From: Heyndrickxia sporothermodurans
GTDB lineage: Bacteria > Bacillota > Bacilli > Bacillales > Bacillaceae_C
Length of the DNA stretch: 25,466 nucleotides
Assembly: GCF_016785185.1 (NCBI RefSeq)
Contig: NZ_JAEKDY010000049.1
Strand: one strand, 5' to 3'
The notes under the pieces are model-generated. The model saw nothing but the letters and a program-made list of their open reading frames with translations. It did not search any database and was not told the origin of the DNA. Position numbers and translations under genes: made by a program. This document shows positions 16,823 to 24,699 of this stretch, piece by piece (positions within the stretch are counted from its first letter, which is position 1; every line of letters starts with the position of its first letter).

Positions 16823-17541
16823 CTAGATCCGTTTTCTAACTACATGAAAACTAAAACTATCCGCTTTAAAATAATTCACAGAGTATAGAACTGGTTCATC
16901 ATTTTCATTGTAATGAAGTTGTTTTAGAACTAATAAAGCAGATCACACTCCAAAATTTGAGATACCTTATCGTGATACCCGATTGGTTCTATTTGAGTTA
17001 CGGCATGTGTGATCTTCTTACCATTTTTTTGTTCTAAAATATCAAAGATGGAGCCATCATTGTATGAAAACTCCCAAGGAAAAAGATTATTAGGAATTTT
17101 GTCAATACAATAGACGACTGGATTCCCATTGGCAGTTCGTACTCTTTCAATAACCGCAATCTCCTCTTCCTCATTGCATGAAAAACGATGAATATCTTCC
17201 TCTGATGGTACTTGGGTCTTTGAACTTAAGAAAATGGTTCCCGGTTCCATTCCACCTTGTTTAATCATGTCGGTCACACTATACAATTGTTCGATTCCTG
17301 AAGTGAAAATAGGCTTAGGATTAACAAATGTACCGACACCATGTCGGCGAGTAATCACATTCTCCTCTTCTAATATCCGGAGAGCCTCGCGTAATGTTGC
17401 ACGACTGACACCAAGTTGTTTTGCTAAGTCAAATTCAGATGGCAATTTCTCTTTTTCCTTATAAATTCCTGCTTCGATGTCTTTTTTTAGACGATCAATT
17501 ACCTGCAGATATAAATGTCGGCTATCTGTTTTAATTAACAT
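16823..17541 (-). pseudogene. nupR: NupR/YmfC GntR-family regulator with one-base frameshift
   Basis: A GntR/HutC-type repressor: winged helix at residues about 8-72 (EFDLAKQLGVSRATLREALR) and a UTRA ligand domain from about 85. As it stands the frame stops at 16930-16932 after ECDLLY. Shifting frame at 16934-16937 continues without a stop to 16823-16825 and encodes exactly the missing UTRA end (HYNENDEPVLYSVNYF, then FSFHVVRKR). One T appears lost from the TTT run; restoring it gives about 239 residues, near the B. subtilis length. I start at the ATG of MLIKTDSRH, 7 nt after GGTGGG, not the upstream TTG. In B. subtilis I recall YmfC/NupR as repressor of nupNOPQ, which here lies directly downstream. 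Sequencing error and true mutation cannot be separated. Confidence 0.85.
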
Positions 17542-17569
17542 AAATGAACCCACCAAACTTTCTTAAGAC

Positions 17570-17583
17570 ATCAGACCTCTGAT
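17570..17583. promoter_or_regulatory. Palindrome in nupR leader
   Basis: ATCAGA-CC-TCTGAT is a perfect inverted repeat with 2-nt spacing, about 29 nt upstream of the nupR ATG and downstream of the candidate -10. Its size and placement suit a GntR-type dimer site, but no exact match to a known box is claimed. Confidence 0.45.
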
Positions 17584-17593
17584 CAATTATTCC

Positions 17594-17631
17594 TACTAAT
17601 CGAAAATACTATAACATTTTTTCGATTAGTA
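17594..17631. promoter_or_regulatory. 13-bp inverted repeat around the nupR -10 region
   Basis: TACTAATCGAAAA (17594-17606) and TTTTCGATTAGTA (17619-17631) are perfectly inverted around a 12-nt spacer. The spacer contains the minus-strand TATAGT (17608-17613), a good -10, with TTTATA as a weak -35 16 nt upstream. A repressor bound across the repeat would block this promoter. A second inverted repeat sharing the CGAAAA core lies at 17642-17661. Confidence 0.65.
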
Positions 17632-17641
17632 TAAATACAAA

Positions 17642-17661
17642 TTTTTCGTTTTGTCGAAAAA
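17642..17661. repeat. Second CGAAAA inverted repeat upstream of nupR
   Basis: TTTTTCG (17642-17648) and CGAAAAA (17655-17661) are inverted around 6 nt. With the repeat at 17594-17631 this makes four CGAAAA/TTTTCG hexamers within 60 bp, starting at 17601, 17619, 17643 and 17655. Confidence 0.5.
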
Positions 17662-17695
17662 AAGCGACTTAAAGGAAAAATTGTTTATACTCAGA

Positions 17696-17731
17696 CAATA
17701 AAACAAGCGGAAAATCATTTATTTCCGCTTG
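17696..17731 (-). terminator. spoIIIE intrinsic terminator
   Basis: A perfect 10-bp stem (CAAGCGGAAA at 17704-17713, TTTCCGCTTG at 17722-17731) with an 8-nt loop, followed on the minus strand by TTTTATTGT. It begins 7 nt after the spoIIIE stop. Confidence 0.88.
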
Positions 17732-17738
17732 CAAATAA

Positions 17739-20060
17739 CTATGAACTTTGTTCTTCGGATGGTTTAGGGACAAGGACCGTTCGTGGCTTGCTACCTTCAT
17801 ACGGTCCCACAACTCCTCTAACTTCCATCTCATCGATTAATCTAGCTGCTCTTGTATATCCAATTCTAAATCGTCTTTGTAACATGGATACCGAAGCAGT
17901 CTGCATCTCAGCTATTAATTGAACGGCATCATCATATAACTCGTCGTCGACTGTTTCAACCACTTCCGGTGCATCATCAGGAATCATTTCTTCTTGATAT
18001 TGGGCTTTTTGTTGAGATATGACAAAATCAACGACTTCTTCAACTTCATCATCTGATAAAAAAGCTCCTTGGACACGCACCGGTTTTGAAGCACCAACAG
18101 GTAGGAAGAGCATGTCCCCTCTCCCCAATAATTTCTCCGCCCCGCCCATATCAAGAATCGTACGAGAGTCAGTCGCCGAAGAAACGGCAAAGGCAATTCT
18201 TGATGGAATATTTGCTTTAATAACACCTGTAATAACATCAACTGAAGGCCTTTGTGTAGCAATAATTAAATGGATTCCTGCAGCACGTGCCATTTGCGCT
18301 AATCGTGTAATTGAATCTTCCACATCATTTGAGGCTACCATCATTAAATCTGCAAGCTCGTCCACAATTACGACTATATACGGTAATAACGGTTGTTTTT
18401 CACCAGTTTCAACATTATGGCGCTTCACATGATCATTATAGCCTTCAATATTTCGTGTCCCTGTATGGGAAAATAATTCATATCTTCTTTCCATTTCACT
18501 AACTACTTTTTTTAAGGCTTGTGATGCTTTTTTTGCATCGGTTACAACGGGAGCTAACAAATGTGGAACACCGTTGTAAACATTTAATTCAACCATCTTA
18601 GGATCGATCATCATTAACTTAACTTCATGTGGTTTTGCCCTCATTAAAATGCTTGTGATGATTCCATTAATACATACACTTTTACCACTTCCTGTAGCAC
18701 CAGCGACAAGGAGATGCGGCATTTTATTTAATTCGGCAAGGACCGCCTCCCCGGTAATATCTCTCCCTAAGCCAATTTGCAACTTTGATTCCGGATTATC
18801 TAACTCTTTCGCTTCTAATACTTCACGTAAAGATACGACAGCTACTTCTGAATTTGGAACTTCTATCCCTATTGCTGATTTACCAGGAATCGGTGCTTCC
18901 ATCCGGATATCTTTTGCAGCTAAAGCTAAGGCGATATCATCGCTTAAACTAACTATTTTGCTTACTTTTACCCCGACATCCGGGTGTACTTCGTATTTAG
19001 TAACTGCAGGCCCTAAATGCACTTGTGTCACCCGGGCTTTTACCCCAAAGCTTTGAAAAGTTCGTTCAAGCTTTGCAGCATTCGCATGAATTAAATGATA
19101 TTCTTTGCTTTGATCCGTTGCTTTCGGTCTTTTTAATAAAGTTATTGCCGGTAATTGATAATCCTCGTTTTCTACTTCTGTAAAAGTTATGCTAGGAGTA
19201 ATATCTTCTTCAACTATCTCTTCATTCGTTTTCTTTTGAATAGCTTCGTTTTTAGATAAATCTTGTTTTATTTTTTCCTCTTCAACTAATGGAAATGCTC
19301 TTTCAGTAAAACTTGAGATGATTGGCTTGATCTCATTATCATTATCAGGAGGTTGTTTTTCCTCGTGATTATGTATGTCAACGATAGGCTTTTGTTCTTT
19401 TTGCTCTTTTTTTTCCTTTCTTTCCGTCTTCCACTCATGTAGCTCCTTTTTAGATGCTTCCCATTGCTGACCGGCAAATTCTTTTGTGCGATGACCAATT
19501 TTTTCGAATAATACCCCAACCGATTTACCGGTAATTAAAACAAATCCAATAACAAGTAAAACAATGGAAAGTATTTTCGTTCCTAATGAGTCAAACAAAA
19601 AATGGGAAACTGCGAAAAAAACAGCACCAATTATTCCACCTCCGAGATCAGGTGTTGACGTTTCTCCCTTAATCTCTTGCCAAAACAAGTCCCAAGTATT
19701 TTTAATAACACTTGGATTTTTAATATGTCCTGACCTTGTTAATTGTTCAAATAATTTCACATGGCTTAAGAGGAGCAAACTTATCATCGCCACATATACA
19801 CCCCATAGCCTGCGACTATAAAAGAATGGCCAGTCTCTTCTAACCATTAAATAAACTGCAAGAAAAATCATACAAACTAAAGCGACCATGTACCATTCAC
19901 CAAGAAAAAAGCGAAAAAAATATACAAGGGATTTACCAACAGCTCCAAGCTTTATGATTGAAATTAAACTAAGCGCTATTAAAATGATACCAATCAATTC
20001 AAAACGGATATTCGTTTTTATTTGCTGTGATTTTTTACTCCGCCTTTTCCTTTTCGCCAT
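17739..20060 (-). CDS. spoIIIE: SpoIIIE, FtsK-type DNA translocase
   Basis: A 773-residue septal DNA pump (B. subtilis SpoIIIE about 787) that moves the chromosome into the forespore. After a basic start (MAKRKRRSKKS), four hydrophobic helices fill about residues 20-190. A K/E-rich linker (about 200-320) precedes the motor: Walker A GATGSGKS (about 453-460) and Walker B VVIVDELADLM (about 567). The C-terminal gamma winged-helix (about 700-765) includes MLQRRFRIGYTRAARLIDEM, which reads the SRS/KOPS polarity sequence. The start ATG has GAGGGTGA upstream. The position between ymfC and ylzJ-tepA is the usual one for spoIIIE rather than sftA, and its presence implies sporulation. Confidence 0.96.
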   Translation of the reverse strand: MAKRKRRSKKSQQIKTNIRFELIGIILIALSLISIIKLGAVGKSLVYFFRFFLGEWYMVALVCMIFLAVYLMVRRDWPFFYSRRLWGVYVAMISLLLLSHVKLFEQLTRSGHIKNPSVIKNTWDLFWQEIKGETSTPDLGGGIIGAVFFAVSHFLFDSLGTKILSIVLLVIGFVLITGKSVGVLFEKIGHRTKEFAGQQWEASKKELHEWKTERKEKKEQKEQKPIVDIHNHEEKQPPDNDNEIKPIISSFTERAFPLVEEEKIKQDLSKNEAIQKKTNEEIVEEDITPSITFTEVENEDYQLPAITLLKRPKATDQSKEYHLIHANAAKLERTFQSFGVKARVTQVHLGPAVTKYEVHPDVGVKVSKIVSLSDDIALALAAKDIRMEAPIPGKSAIGIEVPNSEVAVVSLREVLEAKELDNPESKLQIGLGRDITGEAVLAELNKMPHLLVAGATGSGKSVCINGIITSILMRAKPHEVKLMMIDPKMVELNVYNGVPHLLAPVVTDAKKASQALKKVVSEMERRYELFSHTGTRNIEGYNDHVKRHNVETGEKQPLLPYIVVIVDELADLMMVASNDVEDSITRLAQMARAAGIHLIIATQRPSVDVITGVIKANIPSRIAFAVSSATDSRTILDMGGAEKLLGRGDMLFLPVGASKPVRVQGAFLSDDEVEEVVDFVISQQKAQYQEEMIPDDAPEVVETVDDELYDDAVQLIAEMQTASVSMLQRRFRIGYTRAARLIDEMEVRGVVGPYEGSKPRTVLVPKPSEEQSS

Positions 20061-20094
20061 CTATTTCACCCTCACAAAACCTTAAATTATATAA

Positions 20095-20120
20095 GAAAGC
20101 AGCCAGTCGTGGCTGCTTTC
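20095..20120. terminator. Hairpin between ylzJ and spoIIIE
   Basis: A perfect 11-bp stem (20095-20105 and 20110-20120) with loop GTCG. On the minus strand the tail TTATATAATTT is only moderately T-rich; on the plus strand ATTTTTCC follows. It would end the rnjB-tepA-ylzJ side with read-through into spoIIIE, or form a 5' hairpin if transcription starts at the -10 just upstream. Confidence 0.65.
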
Positions 20121-20130
20121 ATTTTTCCTT

Positions 20131-20139
20131 ATTATAGCA
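20131..20139 (-). promoter_or_regulatory. Possible extended -10 promoter of spoIIIE
   Basis: Minus-strand TGCTATAAT fits an extended -10 (TGnTATAAT). No good -35 lies 16-18 nt upstream. Transcription would start near 20124, just before the 20095-20120 hairpin. Confidence 0.45.
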
Positions 20140-20171
20140 TAAGCTACTTTGGTAGGGGAAATTCTAGCAAA

Positions 20172-20381
20172 TTATATGAACGAAATTAGTTGTCCCGGTG
20201 CCAATTCATCTTTCATAAAATCATTTGGATTACTGCTCAAAACTTGCACGATTCGATAATGATTTTCTGTTTGTTCAACGACTATCGGCACACCTTGATA
20301 GGAAATCGTTTTATAGTTTTCAAATGCAGTTTGATCACATGGAAAAATCAATTCATGTGGTGTTGTCGTATAAAGAATCAT
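20172..20381 (-). CDS. ylzJ: YlzJ-like small protein
   Basis: A 69-residue soluble protein of the YlzJ-like family (MILYTTTPHELIFPCD, with VQVLSSNPNDFM near the middle), the same length as B. subtilis YlzJ. It has no known catalytic motif or membrane segment. Its ATG overlaps the tepA stop by 4 nt (ATGA), so it is translationally coupled to tepA. Function is unknown; the conserved pairing suggests a role tied to TepA. Confidence 0.88.
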   Translation of the reverse strand: MILYTTTPHELIFPCDQTAFENYKTISYQGVPIVVEQTENHYRIVQVLSSNPNDFMKDELAPGQLISFI

Positions 20382-21127
20382 TGAATCATACCTTCAGTAC
20401 TGTTTTGAGATTTATTCAAATCAATTAATTCATTTAGCTTTTTCATTGCTTCCCCAACGCCACCGACCTCATTGATTAATCCCGTTTTTACCGCATCGAT
20501 TCCTACTACATTCGTTCCAATATCTCTCGTTAAATTTCCTTTTGCAAACATCAATTCTTTAAAAACATCTTCATTAATATTTGAATGTTTGGTAACAAAA
20601 TTTATTACTCTTTCTTGCATTTTGTCAAGGTATTCAAATGTTTGAGGAACTCCAATGACAAGGCCTGTTAGTCTAATTGGATGGATCGTCATTGTCGCAG
20701 TTCCGGCAATAAATGAGTAATCACAAGAGACGGCTATCGGTACGCCGATTGAATGGCCTCCTCCTAATACAATAGATACAGTTGGCTTTGATAAGGAGGC
20801 GAGCATTTCCGATATAGCCAAACCAGCTTCAACATCACCACCAACCGTATTTAAAATAACTAGAAGACCTTCAATTTTTGGATTTTGTTCGATTGCTACA
20901 ATTTGCGGAATCACATGTTCATATTTAGTTGTTTTATTTTGTGGCGGTAACTGCATATGACCCTCAATTTGACCAACAATTGTTAAGCAATGAATATTGG
21001 TGTCTTGTGAAAGTTGCGGAACATTCGTTTGTCCAAGTTGTTGAATCTTATCTACTAATGCCGATTTATCCTTATTTTCATCCTGTTTTTCTGGGGATGG
21101 TTGTTCCATCCTAATATCTTTTTCCAT
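20378..21127 (-). CDS. tepA: TepA, ClpP-like membrane-associated protease
   Basis: A 249-residue protein of the ClpP/crotonase superfamily (TepA/YmfB). The N-terminus (1-40) is polar and variable. The core has TVGGDVEAG (95-103), the nucleophile in GGGHSIGVP (S126) and a His in TMTIHP (H149), placed as in ClpP. B. subtilis TepA was named translocation-enhancing protein; the family also occurs with a role in spore or signal peptide degradation, which I hold as uncertain. AAGGAG precedes the ATG. It lies upstream of ylzJ with a 4-nt overlap and is separated from rnjB by a terminator. Confidence 0.93.
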   Translation of the reverse strand: MEKDIRMEQPSPEKQDENKDKSALVDKIQQLGQTNVPQLSQDTNIHCLTIVGQIEGHMQLPPQNKTTKYEHVIPQIVAIEQNPKIEGLLVILNTVGGDVEAGLAISEMLASLSKPTVSIVLGGGHSIGVPIAVSCDYSFIAGTATMTIHPIRLTGLVIGVPQTFEYLDKMQERVINFVTKHSNINEDVFKELMFAKGNLTRDIGTNVVGIDAVKTGLINEVGGVGEAMKKLNELIDLNKSQNSTEGMIQ

Positions 21128-21198
21128 CTCAAAACTCCTTTATCATTGACAAATATTTCATTAAACTATAGTATTTGCTGACATTCATTTTTCATTCA

Positions 21199-21227
21199 TA
21201 AAAAAACCAGGTGACAATAATCACCTG
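21199..21227 (-). terminator. rnjB intrinsic terminator
   Basis: A perfect CAGGTGA/TCACCTG stem (21208-21214 and 21221-21227) with a 6-nt loop, followed on the minus strand by GGTTTTTTTA. It begins 17 nt after the rnjB stop. Confidence 0.9.
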
Positions 21228-21244
21228 ATAATTTTAATTCTTTA

Positions 21245-22915
21245 TTAAACTTCCATAATAATCGGCAGAATCATTGGTCTGCGCTTTGTTTTGTCATATA
21301 GGTAGTAATTTAATTGATCGCGAATTTCTTGTTTAATGCTGGACCAATCAAAGGCATCTTTAGACATATTTTTTTCAACGATATCACGAACTAGTTTTGT
21401 TGATTCACCCATTAATTGTTCGGATTCTCTTACATATACAAACCCGCGTGAAATAATTTCCGGACCTGAAGCAATCATTTTTTTCGTCTTATTTAATGTA
21501 ACAACAACAATGAGGATTCCGTCTTGAGATAATAGTCTACGGTCACGTAATACGATATTTCCGACATCACCAACACCAATTCCATCGATTAATACATTTC
21601 CTGAAGGAACCCTTCCTCCAACACTCATTTTCCCATTTTTATATTCAAGAACTTCTCCTTTTTCCGGAATGAATATGCGGTCTCTCGTAATTCCAACTTG
21701 TGCAGCAAGCTTACCATGGGCAATTAACATCCGGTATTCACCTTGAACCGGAATAAAATATTTTGGTTTGATTAAATTTAACATTAATTTCAAATCTTCT
21801 TGCAGTCCATGTCCAGTTACATGCACTTTATTTGAACCGGATAGAACAGTTGCACCTGCACGATACAACATATCGATTGTTTTGGACATAAATAACTCTA
21901 AACCCGGAGAAGGACTTGCTGTAATAATAACCGTATCCCCTTGTTTAATATTAATATGTTTGTGATTACGCTTGGCCATTTTTTGTAAAACTGCAAATGG
22001 CTCTCCTTGATTACCTGTAGCTAAAACAACGATTTTATCGTCATCATATTTTTCTATATCTTGGACAGGGATAATTAGGTCTTCCGCTTTCACATGCAAA
22101 TAGCCAAGTTTAAATGCAATATCGTTTATTCTTTCTAAGCTTTTTCCAACAAGTGCCACTTTTCTTCCATTCTCAAATGCTGCATCAAAAACTTGTTGAA
22201 TACGAAGTAGATTTGACGCAAAACAAGCTAATACAATCCTACCTTTTGCCGAGTGAAAAGCATTTGACATTTCGGTAGCAACTAATGTTTCTGATATATT
22301 AAACCCCGGGTGTTCAGCCTCGGTACTATCGGATAAAAGACAGAGAACACCTTGTTCACCAATTTGCGCCATTTTGCCTATCTCCGCACGATATGCACCT
22401 TGCACACCTTGATCAAATTTAAAATCACCGGTATGAACAATATTCCCCTCAGACGTATGAATACAGATCCCGACTGAATCTGCAATACTGTGCGTTGTCT
22501 TAAAAAAACTAATATCAGCTGTTTCAAATTGTAATAAAGAATCGGAATGAATGATAACAAATTCAACCTGTCTTTTTACTTTTATTTCTTTTAATTTCTC
22601 TTTTGCTAATGCAATGGTTAATTTTGTTCCATAGACAGGTACATTAATTTTCATTAAAATATATGGTAAAGCACCTATTGCATCTTCATGTCCGTGTGTA
22701 AGGAAAATACCTTTGATACGCTCCTTATTATTTTCCAAATATGTAATATCAGGTATAACGATATCGATACCTAGCATTTCATTCTCAGGAAACATTAATC
22801 CCGCATCTATAACAAAAATATCGTCATCGATGTCTAGTACATACATATTTTTCCCAATTTCACCTACTCCTCCAAGCGGTATTATTTTTATCGTTTCATT
22901 TTTTCTCTTTTTCAA
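21245..22915 (-). CDS. rnjB: Ribonuclease J2
   Basis: A 556-residue metallo-beta-lactamase/beta-CASP RNase (B. subtilis RnjB about 555). The first metal motif reads HGHEDA (H74, H76, D78, A79), while RNase J1 has HGHEDH. The lost His marks the J2 paralogue, which has little activity itself and works in a J1/J2 complex. SGHG-like VTGHGLQEDLK and the C-terminal TKRRPMILPIIMEV are also typical. The start is TTG, placed by AGGAGG 9 nt upstream; no in-frame ATG fits. A good sigma-A promoter lies about 50 nt upstream. The position next to tepA is as in B. subtilis. Confidence 0.95.
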   Translation of the reverse strand: MKKRKNETIKIIPLGGVGEIGKNMYVLDIDDDIFVIDAGLMFPENEMLGIDIVIPDITYLENNKERIKGIFLTHGHEDAIGALPYILMKINVPVYGTKLTIALAKEKLKEIKVKRQVEFVIIHSDSLLQFETADISFFKTTHSIADSVGICIHTSEGNIVHTGDFKFDQGVQGAYRAEIGKMAQIGEQGVLCLLSDSTEAEHPGFNISETLVATEMSNAFHSAKGRIVLACFASNLLRIQQVFDAAFENGRKVALVGKSLERINDIAFKLGYLHVKAEDLIIPVQDIEKYDDDKIVVLATGNQGEPFAVLQKMAKRNHKHINIKQGDTVIITASPSPGLELFMSKTIDMLYRAGATVLSGSNKVHVTGHGLQEDLKLMLNLIKPKYFIPVQGEYRMLIAHGKLAAQVGITRDRIFIPEKGEVLEYKNGKMSVGGRVPSGNVLIDGIGVGDVGNIVLRDRRLLSQDGILIVVVTLNKTKKMIASGPEIISRGFVYVRESEQLMGESTKLVRDIVEKNMSKDAFDWSSIKQEIRDQLNYYLYDKTKRRPMILPIIMEV

Positions 22916-22963
22916 AACTTTGTTCCTCCTAGGATGAATTTCCGAACTAAATCAGTTATAGCC

Positions 22964-22993
22964 ATTATAATCGAAATCGAATTTACACATCAA
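22964..22993 (-). promoter_or_regulatory. Sigma-A promoter of rnjB
   Basis: On the minus strand TTGATG (22988-22993), an 18-nt spacer, then a perfect TATAAT (22964-22969), about 50 nt before the TTG start. Confidence 0.75.
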
Positions 22994-23065
22994 TCTATAA
23001 TTTAATTTTTAAATATTAACGATTATTTGTTTTTATGAAATTTTTAATATCCCTCAAAACTTTTT

Positions 23066-23100
23066 ACTAAAAACTATACCTCCCAGCAAAGCTGAAAGGT
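23066..23100 (-). terminator. Terminator of the plsY/aminotransferase pair
   Basis: ACCTTTCAGC and GCTGGGAGGT (minus strand, 23100-23078) pair over 10 bp with two G-U pairs and a 3-nt loop. ATAGTTTTTAG follows. It begins 12 nt after the fusion gene's stop. Confidence 0.7.
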
Positions 23101-23112
23101 GTGACAAATTCC

Positions 23113-24699
23113 TTAAATTAACTGTAATTGATCATTTAAAAGAAGTTCCATCGTATTGCTTAACATGTTAATTTTTTTAAAATCACTGTCAAAATTCATT
23201 AATGCAATTTGCAGCCAATTTTTTTCAACTAAATATCGATTCCGGTAATGTACTAAAAATCCATTTAAATATAAATCCTCGCCAAATGCAAGTGACGAAA
23301 GCTCTTTTGGCAATTCGATCGTAATCACACAAGGTGATGAAATTTGCTCATCAATGACAAACGTAAATCCTTTTTCCTTAAATAATTCACATGCTTGAAA
23401 ATAAACGGAACGTCTCTCATTATAAAAGTCCGTTTTTGAAAACTTTTTAAGTGCAGTATTAAGCGCTAAAAATAAATTTGAATTTTGGGAAAATGGAATT
23501 CCATTGCTTTTTTGATAATACTTTATATCTATATACCGTGGGATGTGATAATTTGTATCTTCAAGATTATTAAAAAACACAAAGGATAATCCTGTATAAC
23601 TTCCAATTGCTTTCCCCGAAACACCAGTTGCCAAATAAATAGAATCAAAATTTAAAGGCACTGCTCCGATTGAACTAATGGCATCAACACATAGTTTAAC
23701 TGAATAATTCCTACATAACCTTTCTAATGAAAAATAATCATTCACCATACCTGTTGATGTTTCGCAGTGAACAAACCATAACCAATCATAATTCTTTTTC
23801 GCTAACTTCTCTTCAATTTTATGAAAATCAAATTCCTCTCCCCATCGATAGAATAAATGATCAAATTGTAGTTGGAATCGGTTGGCATGATCGACTAATC
23901 GCTCTCCAAATTCACCATTCGATATAATTAACCCATTTGTCCCTAATCCAGATAAATGAGCAGCCACAGCATCATTACTTAATGTCCCTGAACCGGTTAG
24001 TACTACGACATTTTGAGCATTAGTCAACGCAGTTAACTTCTTATTAACCGAGTGAACGATGGTGGAATGGTCTTCGGAACGATGCCAAACTGGTTGATCA
24101 TCAAAGGCGGCTTTCACTTCAGCATCAATGGTTACCGGTCCGGGTAAATAAGAAGAAATTTGTGTGAACGCGTGTAAATTTTTGTTTTTCATATACGTTT
24201 TTTTAGTTAAATACATTGGCTGAAACAACGCATCTTCTGATCCTACTAAATAGGCAAAGGATTCAAAACCTAAGTGACGGTATAATTTACTTTGTCGAGT
24301 TGTTCCGGAAATAAATGCAATATCATAGCCGCGTTGTAAACAATAACGAATCAATCCCCCTGTTAAAGCTGCAAATACCCTTCCATTTCGATAGTTCTTC
24401 TTTACGGCTAATAAACGAACTTCACAAGGTTTAGAAAAGCTAATATTTAAGTGATTTTCAATTGAACCCAGTTTTTCATCAAGTGAGAAAGGACGAGTAT
24501 CCCGTAAGGCCAACATTCCAATTACATCAGAATTTTCCTTGCAGATGATGTATTCATTTTCTTCATGAAATCGGTCCACAAGCTTTCTTTTATTGTTTAT
24601 ATGATGTTGCGGAATTTCTTCAACAAAAGTCTCATAGTTTAAATTCAATATTTGATCAATTTCTTCTTTTTCCCTTGCCATCTTAACAATAAAACTCAT
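23113..24699 (-). CDS. GNAT acyltransferase - class V aminotransferase fusion
   Basis: A 528-residue two-domain protein that I cannot assign to a characterised enzyme. Residues 1-170 are a GNAT fold: YETFVEEIPQHHINNKRKLV and CEVRLLAVKKNYRNGRVF recall N-acyl amino acid synthase/autoinducer-synthase-like members, with GTTRQSKLYRHLGF as the late GNAT strand. Residues about 183-528 form a PLP-dependent class V aminotransferase resembling 2-aminoethylphosphonate or alanine-glyoxylate transaminases: LPGPV (185-189), HR (206-207), GSGT (236-239), HCETSTGM (311-318), VDAISS (338-343) and Lys363 in GVSGKAIGSYTG as the probable Schiff-base Lys. Its ATG overlaps the plsY-like stop by 4 nt. No phosphonate gene is visible nearby. 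Domain calls are firm, substrate unknown. Confidence 0.85.
   Translation of the reverse strand: MSFIVKMAREKEEIDQILNLNYETFVEEIPQHHINNKRKLVDRFHEENEYIICKENSDVIGMLALRDTRPFSLDEKLGSIENHLNISFSKPCEVRLLAVKKNYRNGRVFAALTGGLIRYCLQRGYDIAFISGTTRQSKLYRHLGFESFAYLVGSEDALFQPMYLTKKTYMKNKNLHAFTQISSYLPGPVTIDAEVKAAFDDQPVWHRSEDHSTIVHSVNKKLTALTNAQNVVVLTGSGTLSNDAVAAHLSGLGTNGLIISNGEFGERLVDHANRFQLQFDHLFYRWGEEFDFHKIEEKLAKKNYDWLWFVHCETSTGMVNDYFSLERLCRNYSVKLCVDAISSIGAVPLNFDSIYLATGVSGKAIGSYTGLSFVFFNNLEDTNYHIPRYIDIKYYQKSNGIPFSQNSNLFLALNTALKKFSKTDFYNERRSVYFQACELFKEKGFTFVIDEQISSPCVITIELPKELSSLAFGEDLYLNGFLVHYRNRYLVEKNWLQIALMNFDSDFKKINMLSNTMELLLNDQLQLI

Noticed and set aside
16776..17700. Purine riboswitch in front of the nup genes
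   Set aside because: No conserved purine-aptamer core or loop pairing was found before nupN or nupR.
18019..18432. A 137-codon open frame on the plus strand within spoIIIE
   Set aside because: It is antisense to the conserved FtsK motor, has no ribosome binding site, and resembles no family.
17739..20060. SftA/YtpT instead of SpoIIIE
   Set aside because: Four N-terminal membrane helices are present, which SftA lacks, and the neighbours are those of spoIIIE.
21245..22915. RNase J1 (rnjA) identity
   Set aside because: The metal motif reads HGHEDA rather than HGHEDH and the tepA neighbourhood is that of rnjB.
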